DNA from: an uncultured Pseudomonadota bacterium
GTDB taxonomy: Bacteria > Pseudomonadota > Gammaproteobacteria > Methylococcales > Methylomonadaceae
Assembly (NCBI GenBank): GCA_903877065.1
Contig: CAIRCR010000366.1
Span: forward strand, 1 to 34,399
Direction: 5' to 3'
DNA: 34,399 nt
Shown: in pieces, positions 10,273 to 21,401 of the stretch
How positions within the stretch are numbered: position 1 is the stretch's first letter
Layout of the letters: each line of letters begins with the position of its first letter
The notes under the pieces: model-generated
Databases searched by the model: none
What the model was told of the DNA's origin: nothing
The model's input: the letters and a program-made list of their open reading frames with translations, nothing else
Translations under genes and position numbers: made by a program

Positions 10273-12321
10273 ATGAAATTAAATTCAGATATGACCGTTC
10301 AAAACACAGAAAACGAAAAGAATGCGGCTGATTTTTCAAAATTTATCATGGGACTGCACAATCTCAGCGTAGGCGTTATTTGTGCAGATTGTGATCGAAA
10401 AATTACTTACATCAATAAAGCGGCACTGCTTTTATTGAGTAAGGCTGAACTCGATATTCAAATAGATTTACCCAATTTTAGCGCGGAAAATTTAATTGGA
10501 AAAAGTATCGATTTATTTCATAAAAACCCACAACATCAAGCTAATTTGCTCCGTGAACTCAACGGAATGATCGAATCTATCTCGTTAATTGGCGGACATC
10601 AACTGCTCATTAGAGCAAGCCCAATTATTAACGAATTAGGGCAAAGAATAGGTTCACTTGCCGAAGTCACTGACATTTTTGAAATAAACAAGAAGGCAAC
10701 TGAACTGGTTATTGCCACCAATAAAGGGTTGGAAGAAAGCGCAAATTCAGAAACGCTTACAAATCATCTGCTAACACTTGAAAATGCAGAAAAAAAAGCG
10801 TGGCTGTCTGAATTTGTACTTATGAATAGTGAACGGATATTTCAAAGCACTGAAAAAGAAGCACGAATAACGGCACTTATTGATGCGAATAAAGAGTTAG
10901 AGCTTCAAAATTTTCAACTAGAAAAGGAGCTTCGTAAATCGATTGCTTTAGGCGAGAAGTTAACGGTCATTTATGAGGAATTTGCTACGGTAAATGAGGA
11001 GTTAATTGTTCAAAATGCTGAAAAAGCGGCGCGGGCGGCTGAACTCATTACTGCAAATAAAGAGTTAGCATTTCAAAATTCTGAAAAAGAAAAACGAGCG
11101 GCTGAATTTGTTATTGTGAATAACGAGTTGGAATTGCAAAATTTTGAAAAAGAAGAACGAGCCAATGAACTTATGCTTGTGAATGAAGAGTTGATGTTGC
11201 AATACGCAGAAAAAGACAAGCGTTCCGAAGAACTTATACGATCAAACAATGAACTTGCTCGAGCAAACGAAGAAATTGCCGTGAATCTTCACGCTCTTTT
11301 CTCTCTAAATGAAATACAAACCAAGCAAGCCGAAGAACTTACGCTTAAAAATCAAGAATTGATTAGACAAGCCAAGAAGTTGTCTGTGCTGAATGAAGAT
11401 TTAGCGATTGCTAACGAAGAGTTGATGCTTCAAACCGTTGAAACAGAAAAACGCGCTACGGAATTAACACGCTCTTATGATGAAAATGCGGTTTTGATTG
11501 ACCAAATGAATCATATGCAAAAATTAGAAAGTATTGGGCGATTAACATCAGGGATTGCTCACGATTTTAATAACATTTTGGCGTGTATGTTGGGCTACAA
11601 CGAAATGAATAAAGATGTGAGTGATGATTTGACAGGTAAAGGTGTAGACGGATTAAAAACTGAACTTGAAAACAACACGAAACAAATTGATGAAGCGGGC
11701 AAACGTGCGATGTCACTCATTTCAAAAATGATGGCGTATTGTCGTCAAGAGAACAGCGCGAAAAAAATAGACATCAAACCCACACAAGAAGTCATCAACG
11801 AAGTTTTGGCGATGTTGCGTCCTTCGCTTACGAGTCGAATCAAACTTGAATTTACAAATCCGTGTCAGATCAATCACAACGATTGTGAAACGTGCGTTGT
11901 ACGCGATATATGCGAGGATAACATTCAAATTGATGCGATTGATTTGCACCAAATTCTTACAAATTTAGCGGTGAATGCGCGAGATGCCATGAAAGAACGC
12001 GGTGGAATTATTTCTATTTCGTTAGACAAATTGCATTTTGAAAATCATATTTGCCGTGCTTGTTCGGACATTATGGGCGGTGATTTTATTGTGTTGAGCG
12101 TATCCGATAACGGCACGGGCATTGAGGAAGGTGTGATTAAACGGATGTTTGATCCGTTTTTCACAACCAAAGAACAAGGTGAAGGCACGGGTTTGGGATT
12201 ATCGACAGTGAGTGGAATGGTGCATAGTTCGGGTGGTCACATTTTAGTTGATTCGACATTAGGTCAAGGCACTGCGTTTAAATTGTTGTTTCCAATTAGA
12301 CCCAAAGTTTTAATTGATTGA
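10273..12321 (+). CDS. PAS-coiled-coil sensor histidine kinase
   Basis: PAS region (ENLIGKSIDLFHKNPQHQ), 21-aa coiled-coil repeats, H-box SGIAHDFNNIL, HATPase DNGTGI/GTGLGLST. Start is uncertain; the ORF opens at 10099. Confidence 0.88.
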   Translation: MKLNSDMTVQNTENEKNAADFSKFIMGLHNLSVGVICADCDRKITYINKAALLLLSKAELDIQIDLPNFSAENLIGKSIDLFHKNPQHQANLLRELNGMIESISLIGGHQLLIRASPIINELGQRIGSLAEVTDIFEINKKATELVIATNKGLEESANSETLTNHLLTLENAEKKAWLSEFVLMNSERIFQSTEKEARITALIDANKELELQNFQLEKELRKSIALGEKLTVIYEEFATVNEELIVQNAEKAARAAELITANKELAFQNSEKEKRAAEFVIVNNELELQNFEKEERANELMLVNEELMLQYAEKDKRSEELIRSNNELARANEEIAVNLHALFSLNEIQTKQAEELTLKNQELIRQAKKLSVLNEDLAIANEELMLQTVETEKRATELTRSYDENAVLIDQMNHMQKLESIGRLTSGIAHDFNNILACMLGYNEMNKDVSDDLTGKGVDGLKTELENNTKQIDEAGKRAMSLISKMMAYCRQENSAKKIDIKPTQEVINEVLAMLRPSLTSRIKLEFTNPCQINHNDCETCVVRDICEDNIQIDAIDLHQILTNLAVNARDAMKERGGIISISLDKLHFENHICRACSDIMGGDFIVLSVSDNGTGIEEGVIKRMFDPFFTTKEQGEGTGLGLSTVSGMVHSSGGHILVDSTLGQGTAFKLLFPIRPKVLID

Positions 12322-12336
12322 ATTTAGTGACTGAAT

Positions 12337-13185
12337 TTACGAATTATTTTTTTGTTTCCATTCCAAAAACGTTTTTAAAATCAATGTAATAACCGCAAGT
12401 CCAGCCAAAATCGACGCACCCGCAAACGCTGAAACGCTGTCGTATTCGTTGTAACTGACTTCGACGTGAAGCGGCAATGTATTTGTCATGCCGCGAATGT
12501 GTCCCGAAACCACAGACACCGCGCCAAATTCACCCATTGCGCGTGCATTTCACAGCAAAACACCGTAAAGCAACGCCCATTTGATATTTGGCAATGTAAT
12601 CAAAAAAAACGTTTTCAAACCACTCGCGCCCAGTGATAAAGCGGCTTCTTCTTCTTCGCTTCCCATTTCTTGCATCAACGGAATCAGTTGCCGTGCAACA
12701 AAGGGAAAAGTAATAAACAACGTCGCTAAAACAATGCCAGGCACAGCGAAAATAATTTTAATATCGTGCTGAACAAACCAACTGCCAAACCAACCTTGTG
12801 CGCCAAACATCAACACGAAAATCAAGCCTGAAATTACGGGCGAAACCGAAAACGGTAAATCAATCAACGTAATCAACAAATCTTTGCCGCGAAATTCAAA
12901 ACGAGTAATTGCCCACGCCGCCGCGACACCAAAAACCGTATTTAATGGCACGGTAATAAACGCCGTCAATAACGTTAAACGCATTGCCGCTTGCATATCG
13001 GGTTGGCTCAACGCTGAAAAATACGCGCTGAATCCTTTTGAGAACGCTTGAATAATGACCAAAACCAACGGCACGCATAAAAACAAAACCATAAATCCCA
13101 ACGAAATGGTAATTAAAGTCCAGCGTACCCAATTTGCATCTTCGAGCGTTGATTGATGAACCCGTGTTGAAATAGCTGCACTCAT
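12337..13185 (-). pseudogene. cysW: CysW-like sulfate ABC permease interrupted by one in-frame UGA
   Basis: ORF 13185-12550 ends ..[12 protein letters not shown]; the same frame continues [31 protein letters not shown], standard CysW C-terminus. Confidence 0.8.
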
Positions 13186-13194
13186 AAATAATTC

Positions 13195-14022
13195 CTAAAG
13201 TTGTCCTGAACGTTTGCGAACCCAATGTTGCAACAAGTTAATCAGCAACAATAATAAAAACGAAATCACAAGCATCGTGAGCGCAATCGCCGTTGCTCCC
13301 GCCATATCGTATTGTTCTAATTTCGTGATAATCAATAAAGGCACAATTTCGGAAACATAAGGCAAATTACCTGCGATAAAAATCACTGAACCGTATTCGC
13401 CAACACCTCGCGCAAATGCCAACGCAAAACCTGTTAATAACGCGGGGAAAATGTTGGGAAAAATGATTTTGGTGAAAACTTGCCAGCGCGTTGCGCCTAA
13501 ACTTGAAGCGGCTTCTTCCATGCGTGAATCGAAGTCTTGCAACACGGGTTCAATGGTTCTCACCACAAATGGAATACTGATAAAAATTAGCGCAACCACA
13601 ATACCTGCGGGTTTGAAACCAATTTGCAAATCGAAATTTTCTTTGAGGAATTTACCCAAAAGACCGCTGGGTTGAAAAATCGTCGCTAACACAATCCCCG
13701 CAACCGCAGTTGGTAGCGCGAAAGGTAAATCAATAATGGCGTGAAAAAAACGTTTACCCGCAAACGAATAGCGTGTCAAAACCCATGCTACGATAAAACC
13801 AAAAAAACTGGCAATAATCGCCGCGCCCAAAGCCGTGCCAAAACTTACTCGAAATGCGGAAACAACCCGACGATTCGTAATGATAGTTAGATAATCATTA
13901 AAATTGAGTTCAAAACTTTTGAAAACCAACGTACTGAGCGGAATTAACACCACCAAACTTAAATAAAACACCGTGAAACTAATTGTTGGGCGAAACCCTG
14001 GCATGATGCGGCTTTGGCTCAT
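13195..14022 (-). CDS. cysT: Sulfate/thiosulfate ABC transporter permease CysT (CysU)
   Basis: DLPFALPTAVAGIVLATIFQPSGLLG... FARGVGEYGSVIFIAGNLPY signature. Confidence 0.9.
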   Translation of the reverse strand: MSQSRIMPGFRPTISFTVFYLSLVVLIPLSTLVFKSFELNFNDYLTIITNRRVVSAFRVSFGTALGAAIIASFFGFIVAWVLTRYSFAGKRFFHAIIDLPFALPTAVAGIVLATIFQPSGLLGKFLKENFDLQIGFKPAGIVVALIFISIPFVVRTIEPVLQDFDSRMEEAASSLGATRWQVFTKIIFPNIFPALLTGFALAFARGVGEYGSVIFIAGNLPYVSEIVPLLIITKLEQYDMAGATAIALTMLVISFLLLLLINLLQHWVRKRSGQL

Positions 14023-14228
14023 GATTTTTTTATGCCTTGTATTTGTTGCGTTGCTTTGAATGGTAAAGAAAAGTGGGGCGAAAATAAAATGATGATATTC
14101 GATAGTGGTATCTAAAAATTAGAACTAAATAAACTTAAAAATAGGGTGTGGGTGCATAAATATCGAAAATATGGCAATCTTTACGAATCACGAAATCAAT
14201 TACTTATTCACTTTTCAGGTTTTAAACA

Positions 14229-15632
14229 ATGACAGTTATTACACGTTTTGCGCCAAGTCCAACGGGTTATTTGCACGTTGGTGGAGCGCGTACCGCTTTA
14301 TTTTCATGGCTTTATGCGCGTAAACATGGTGGTACATTTATTTTGCGAATTGAAGACACAGACTTAGAACGCTCAACCCAAGAATCCGTACAAGCGATTT
14401 TTGACGGCATGGAATGGCTCGGTTTGAATTACGACACGGAGCCGTCGTTTCAAACGCACAATTTTCCACGTTATAAAGAAATCATCGCCAAATTACTCGA
14501 AACAGGTCACGCTTATTATTGCGATTGCAGCAAAGAAGATTTGGATATTTTGCGTGAACAGCAAATGGTGGCAAAAGAAAAACCGCGTTACAACGGTTTG
14601 TGCCGCGACGCGCATAAACCACAAAGTGACAAAACGGTTGTACGTTTTAAAACGCCCATTGATGGCGTGATTACGATTCCTGATTTAGTGAAAGGTGAAA
14701 TTAGCGTTGCCAATAAAGAGCTTGATGATTTAGTGATTGCTCGCACGGACGGTTCACCAACCTACAATTTAACGGTTGTCGTTGATGATATGGACATGAA
14801 AATAACGCACGTTATTCGTGGTGATGACCATATCAATAATACGCCGCGACAAATTAACATTTTAAAAGCCTTAAACGCACCGTTGCCAAAATACGCACAT
14901 TTGCCAATGATTTTAGGTTCAGACGGGGCGCGTTTATCAAAACGTCACGGCGCGGTAAGCGTGATGCAATTTCGAGATGACGGTTATTTACCACAAGCAT
15001 TACTTAATTATTTAGTGCGTTTGGGTTGGTCACACGGCGATCAAGAAATTTTTTCAATTGCTGAAATGATTGAATTTTTTGACCTTGCAGACGTGAATAG
15101 CGCGGCTTCCACGTTCAACATGGAAAAATTGTTGTGGCTCAATCACCATTATTTGATGCACAGCGAACCGAGTGAGATTGTTCCGTATTTGACTTGGCAT
15201 TTAAAGCAACTCGATATTGACGCAGAGCAAGAAGAAGTAAATTTAATTCAGTTGGTAAAAGCACAACGTGAACGCTGTAAAACCTTGGTTGAAATGGCGG
15301 CGGCGAGTGTTTATTTTTACCGTGAATTTGAAAATTACGACGAAAAAGCCGCAAAAAAAGCCTTTGGCGACGGTTCAGAGAACGTTTTAACGCATCTAAA
15401 AAATGCGTTTGCACAGCTTGAAAATTGGGAAAAAGAAGCCTTACACGATGTTGTTAAAAATACCGCTGAAACGCTCGAAGTCGGTTTAGGCAAAGTCGCT
15501 CAACCGTTGCGGGTTGCTATTTGTGGTTCTGGCGTTTCACCGTCAATTGATGTGACGCTGACATTGTTGGGCAAAGAAAAGACGTTAGCACGTTTACAAC
15601 GCGCCATTTTACATATTCAAACAACGTCTTAA
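14229..15632 (+). CDS. gltX: Glutamate--tRNA ligase
   Basis: FAPSPTGYLHVGGARTALFSWLYAR; class I LSKRHGAVSV motif. Confidence 0.95.
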   Translation: MTVITRFAPSPTGYLHVGGARTALFSWLYARKHGGTFILRIEDTDLERSTQESVQAIFDGMEWLGLNYDTEPSFQTHNFPRYKEIIAKLLETGHAYYCDCSKEDLDILREQQMVAKEKPRYNGLCRDAHKPQSDKTVVRFKTPIDGVITIPDLVKGEISVANKELDDLVIARTDGSPTYNLTVVVDDMDMKITHVIRGDDHINNTPRQINILKALNAPLPKYAHLPMILGSDGARLSKRHGAVSVMQFRDDGYLPQALLNYLVRLGWSHGDQEIFSIAEMIEFFDLADVNSAASTFNMEKLLWLNHHYLMHSEPSEIVPYLTWHLKQLDIDAEQEEVNLIQLVKAQRERCKTLVEMAAASVYFYREFENYDEKAAKKAFGDGSENVLTHLKNAFAQLENWEKEALHDVVKNTAETLEVGLGKVAQPLRVAICGSGVSPSIDVTLTLLGKEKTLARLQRAILHIQTTS

Positions 15633-15635
15633 ATT

Positions 15636-16656
15636 ATGCACAGACGTTTACTTGATAATTTAAATACCGCCGTTTTGTTGTTCGACACGGATTTAACGTT
15701 GTGTTATTTGAACACGGCGGCGGAGATTTTATTAGCGGACAGCGCACGGCAATTATTGGGCATTTCGGCGGAGCAATTGTTTAAATCATCTGACGCGGCA
15801 TTTATAAGCAATTTAACGCATTGCCGCGATGCCGCAGAGCCGTTGATTGATTACGCGCTAGAACTAAAGCGCGTTGTCAATCACAGCGTTTTTGTGAATG
15901 TGAGCGTGACACCGTTTGATTCAGAAAAATTTGTGAGCGAAATTATTGTCGAGTTGTTACCGATTGATAATCGTTTTCGTATGTCGCAAGAAGAACACAG
16001 ACACGCTCAACAAAATACCGCGCGTTTGATGGTGCGTAGTTTGGCACATGAGATTAAAAATCCACTCGGTGGGTTGCGTGGTGCGGCGCAATTACTCGAT
16101 TTAGAATTGCCTAACGCTCAATTTAAAGAATACACGCAAGTGATTATTGCTGAATCGGATCGGCTGCAAGGTTTGGTTGATCGAATGCTTGGCTCGAATG
16201 AATTGCCAAATAAACAACCGTTAAATATTCATGAAGTGCTAGAACGTGTGCGCTGGTTGGTTAAAACAGAAACGGGTGAAAATATCAAAATTCATTGTGA
16301 TTACGATCCGAGCATTCCTGAATTATTGGGTGATAAAAATCAGCTAATTCAAGCCGTTTTAAACATTGTGCGAAATGCGGTGCAAGCGATTTCTGAGCAG
16401 GGCAATATCAGGTTAAAAACGCGTATTTGTCGTCACGTTACGTTGGAGCGTAAACATTATAAATTGGCGTTGCGTTGTGAAATTATTGATGACGGTGTAG
16501 GCATTGCGCCCGATATGTTGAATAAAATTTTTTATCCAATGATTACGGGTCGCGCAGAGGGAACGGGTTTAGGATTATCTATTTCACAAGCCTTGATTGC
16601 TCAACATTCTGGTGCGATTGAGTGCAGCAGTGAACTGGGTCGCACCGTTTTTGCAA

Positions 16657-16682
<26 letters not shown>
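15636..16682 (+). CDS. glnL: Nitrogen regulation sensor kinase NtrB/GlnL
   Basis: PAS + HisKA (VRSLAHEIKNPLGGLRGAAQLLDLEL) + HATPase (GTGLGLSISQALI...HSGAIECSS), typical NtrB. Confidence 0.87.
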
Positions 16683-17997
<1,315 letters not shown>

Positions 17998-18207
17998 GGT
18001 GTAATTCAGTGTGAGTGAGCAGACGTCTTAGTATTTTTGATGTTTGAAAAACGTATCAATTTAATGTGTCTCCGATTGATGTTGCTGATTGTTTTTGAGT
18101 TAATGTTTGCGGTTTAGAGCAAGAAGAACGACGATGTGATTAGGCTAAAACGGGTACAAAGTATAAATTTAGATGACTGCTGAACCAGTTGGAGTTGAGT
18201 TAATTAC

Positions 18208-18290
18208 TACCGAGAAAAGGACTTGAACCTTCACGAGCTTACGCCCACTAGCACCTGAAGCTAGCGTGTCTACCATTCCACCACCTCGGC
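18208..18290 (-). tRNA. tRNA-Leu(CAG), 3' CCA not encoded
   Basis: GCCGAGGTGGTGGAATGGTAGACACGCTAGCTTCAGGTGCTAGTGGGCG...GGTTCAAGTCC...TCTCGGT; anticodon loop TTCAGGT. Confidence 0.93.
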
Positions 18291-18439
18291 GAATCGAGGA
18301 CGACTATAAGTGTCAAGGCTTGTATTGTCAATTCAAAGACCTATCGCTTTTTGTGTTGTGCCTTTTACCTAAAGCCTGAAACCTGTATGATAACTCCTAA
18401 TTTTTCCTGATTTTACTCCTCCAAAGAAGCCACTCAAAA

Positions 18440-20830
18440 ATGCCCACAAAGTCTAAAAATGTCCTTGATTTCACGTCAAAAAATGATCCTTTCGCCGAAC
18501 GTGAAGCTGAAAAATACGACAACCCCATTCCTAGCCGTGAACTGATTTTAGAATTGCTAGAAAATACAGGGCGACCGTTAGGGCGTGAAGATATTGCTGC
18601 CGCCTTTGTTATCGAAGACGACGAACGCTTAGAAGCACTGCGTCGCAGATTGCGAGCGATGGAACGTGACGGTCAGGTATTATTCAATCGGGGCGGTCGT
18701 TATTGTTTAGTCAATAACAAAGATTTAATTGTCGGACGTGTTATTGGTCACGCCGATGGTTTTGGTTTTGTACGTCCTGACGACGGTTCTGAAGATTTAT
18801 ATTTGTCGCCACGCGAAATGAATGTCCTTTTACATAATGACCGTGCAATGGTTCGTGTTGTTGGTGTCGATAGAAAAAATCGTCGTGAAGGGGCTGTTGT
18901 TGAAATTTTGGAACGTAACACTCATCAAGTCGTGGGGCGTTTGTATTATGAAGATGGATTTACTTACGTTATTCCTGACAATAAAAATATCGCACAAACC
19001 GTTTTAATTGAAAATGGAAAAACAGCAAACGCGCAACAAGGGCAAATTGTTGTCGCCGAAATTACTCAGCAACCCACAAAATTACACCAACCGTTGGGAC
19101 AAATTATCGAAGTGCTTGGCGATCATCTCGCACCTGGAATGGAAATTGAGATGGCAATTCGCACACACGAATTGCCCAACGTTTGGTCAGCACAATTACT
19201 CACAGAAATCGCGCCACTCACCGCAGAAGTTCCCGAATCTGCAAAATTAAATCGTGTCGATTTGCGCTCAACACCTTTGGTGACAATTGATGGCGAAGAT
19301 GCCCGTGATTTTGACGACGCGGTTTATTGCAAAAAAACACCAAAAGGTTGGAAATTATTAGTTGCCATTGCTGACGTGTCGCACTACGTCACCGTTGGCA
19401 GTGAACTCGATAACGAAGCGCACAAACGCAGCACGTCCGTTTATTTTCCTGAGCAAGTCATTCCAATGTTGCCTGAAATTTTGTCGAACGGTTTGTGTTC
19501 ACTCAATCCGCACGTTGATCGTTTGTGTATGGTGTGTGAAATGCTTATTGACGAGGAAGGTCAAGTCGGGCGAACACGTTTTTACGATGCGGTCATGCAA
19601 TCACACGCTCGTTTAACTTACAACGACGTGGCGAAAATGTTAGTTGATGGCGATGACGTTTTATCCGAAAAACACGCCACGTTAATGCCCGATTTGTGTG
19701 AACTTTACGCACTTTATCAAGCCATGCGAAAAGCACGCGAAAAACGCGGTGCAATGGATTTCGACACACAAGAAACCCGCATTGTATTTGGTGAAAATCG
19801 TAAAATTGAAAAAATTATTCCCGTTGTTCGCAATGACGCACACAAACTCATTGAAGAATTTATGATTGCGGCAAATGCGTCTGCGGCACGCTTTTTAAAC
19901 AACAAAAAAATGCCAAAATTGTTGCGTATTCATGATGGACCAAGTGAAGAAAAATTGGGGAATCTTCGGACATTTTTGGGCGAATTAGGTTTACGATTGA
20001 TGGGCGACAATGAACCAACGCCCGTTGATTACATGAATTTAATTGAGCGCATCAAGCACCGTCCCGACGCGCATTTAATTCAAACCGTATTGTTGCGTTC
20101 CATGTCACAAGCCGTTTACAGCGCCGAAGAAAAAGGGCATTTTGGTTTGGCGTTGGAGGCTTACGCACATTTCACTTCACCTATTCGTCGTTATCCCGAT
20201 TTGCTGGTACATCGCGCCATTCGGCATTGTTTACAAAATAAAAAAGCAGATAGTTTTGTTTATGGCATACCTGATATGGTCATGCTTGGTGAACATTGTT
20301 CTGCTAATGAACGTCGCGCTGACGATGCAACCCGCGACGTGACCAATTGGCTCAAATGTGAATACATGATGGACAAAATTGGCGACGAATTTTCAGGTGT
20401 CATTTCAGCCGTTACGTCGTTTGGTTTTTTTGTCGAATTGAATGATATTTATGTTGAAGGTTTGGTGCATATTAGCAATTTAGGGCAAGATTATTTTCAT
20501 TTCGACGCACTCAGTCATCAGCTCAAAGGCGAACACAGCAACACACGTTATCGTTTAGGCGATGTCGTAAAAGTGAAAGTGATGCGCGTTGATTTGGACG
20601 AAAAGAAAATTGATTTTGCGCTGGTTTTGAAATCAAACACAAATGCCAAAACACCGTTGAAAAAAGTCGCAGCGACTGAAAACAAACGTCAGGCAACCAC
20701 AAAACCAAAACCCGCAAAAAAACCTGTTCCCACGAAAGCAAGCGTTGAACCTGTCAACACCGCGCCGATTAAGAAAAAACGTCGCAGACGCGGTAAAAAA
20801 CCCGCTCAAACCAGTGTCCCCCAATCATGA
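18440..20830 (+). CDS. rnr: Ribonuclease R
   Basis: RNB core (VDLRSTPLVTIDGEDARDFDDAVYC, YAHFTSPIRRYPDLLVHRAI), C-terminal S1 domain, Lys/Pro tail. Confidence 0.95.
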   Translation: MPTKSKNVLDFTSKNDPFAEREAEKYDNPIPSRELILELLENTGRPLGREDIAAAFVIEDDERLEALRRRLRAMERDGQVLFNRGGRYCLVNNKDLIVGRVIGHADGFGFVRPDDGSEDLYLSPREMNVLLHNDRAMVRVVGVDRKNRREGAVVEILERNTHQVVGRLYYEDGFTYVIPDNKNIAQTVLIENGKTANAQQGQIVVAEITQQPTKLHQPLGQIIEVLGDHLAPGMEIEMAIRTHELPNVWSAQLLTEIAPLTAEVPESAKLNRVDLRSTPLVTIDGEDARDFDDAVYCKKTPKGWKLLVAIADVSHYVTVGSELDNEAHKRSTSVYFPEQVIPMLPEILSNGLCSLNPHVDRLCMVCEMLIDEEGQVGRTRFYDAVMQSHARLTYNDVAKMLVDGDDVLSEKHATLMPDLCELYALYQAMRKAREKRGAMDFDTQETRIVFGENRKIEKIIPVVRNDAHKLIEEFMIAANASAARFLNNKKMPKLLRIHDGPSEEKLGNLRTFLGELGLRLMGDNEPTPVDYMNLIERIKHRPDAHLIQTVLLRSMSQAVYSAEEKGHFGLALEAYAHFTSPIRRYPDLLVHRAIRHCLQNKKADSFVYGIPDMVMLGEHCSANERRADDATRDVTNWLKCEYMMDKIGDEFSGVISAVTSFGFFVELNDIYVEGLVHISNLGQDYFHFDALSHQLKGEHSNTRYRLGDVVKVKVMRVDLDEKKIDFALVLKSNTNAKTPLKKVAATENKRQATTKPKPAKKPVPTKASVEPVNTAPIKKKRRRRGKKPAQTSVPQS

Positions 20831-20946
20831 AAAAAATCCTTTTTATCGTTTTTATAACGTTACTTTTAACCGCGTGCGGGCAATCGGGAAAACTCGTCTT
20901 GCCAAGCAAACTCTCTGAAAGTCAAAATAATATTCACTATTTTTAA
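20827..20946 (+). CDS. 39-aa lipoprotein resembling LptM/YifL
   Basis: MKKILFIVFITLLLTACGQSGKLVLPSKLSESQNNIHYF: signal peptide, lipobox LTAC, CGxxGxLxLP-like core; start overlaps rnr stop (ATGA). Below the ORF-track size cutoff. Confidence 0.65.
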   Translation: MKKILFIVFITLLLTACGQSGKLVLPSKLSESQNNIHYF

Positions 20947-21017
20947 ACACGTTAACTTTCTCAATCCGATGGGCATTTTAGGCTCTGGTTTTCTAAATTT
21001 TTCAAGGGATTAAAACA

Positions 21018-21401
21018 ATGGCTAACATTTTAGTTATCGACGACGAAGAACAAATGCGCGATTTGCTCGACATGATGCTGACCGATGATAATCACAGCGT
21101 GAAAACAGCAAGCGATGGTGTGGAAGGATTATTGGCTTGTCATCATGAAAAATTCGATTTAATTATCACCGACATCAATATGCCGCCCAAAAACGGCATT
21201 GATTTTCTTATCGAGATACAAAAATTCAACAAAAAAATCCCCGTAATTGCCATTTCTGGTGCTGTTGGAAAATTCACAGACAGTGAATTTAATTTAGCTT
21301 CCGCTAAGATGTTGGGTGGCGTTTTAGGCACACTCAAAAAACCATTCAATGAAATTGATTTACGCAACGCTATTAACGCCATACTGGGTGAATCAAAATG
21401 A
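21018..21401 (+). CDS. Single-domain response regulator, paralog of 124..492
   Basis: MANILVIDDEEQMRDLLDMML...FDLIITDINMPPKNG...LKKPF; shares N-terminus and the FNLxSAxxLG segment with the first regulator. Confidence 0.93.
   Translation: MANILVIDDEEQMRDLLDMMLTDDNHSVKTASDGVEGLLACHHEKFDLIITDINMPPKNGIDFLIEIQKFNKKIPVIAISGAVGKFTDSEFNLASAKMLGGVLGTLKKPFNEIDLRNAINAILGESK

Noticed and set aside
12550-12552. Selenocysteine at the cysW UGA
   Set aside because: No recognisable SECIS hairpin by eye and CysW is not a known selenoprotein; nonsense mutation or error is simpler.
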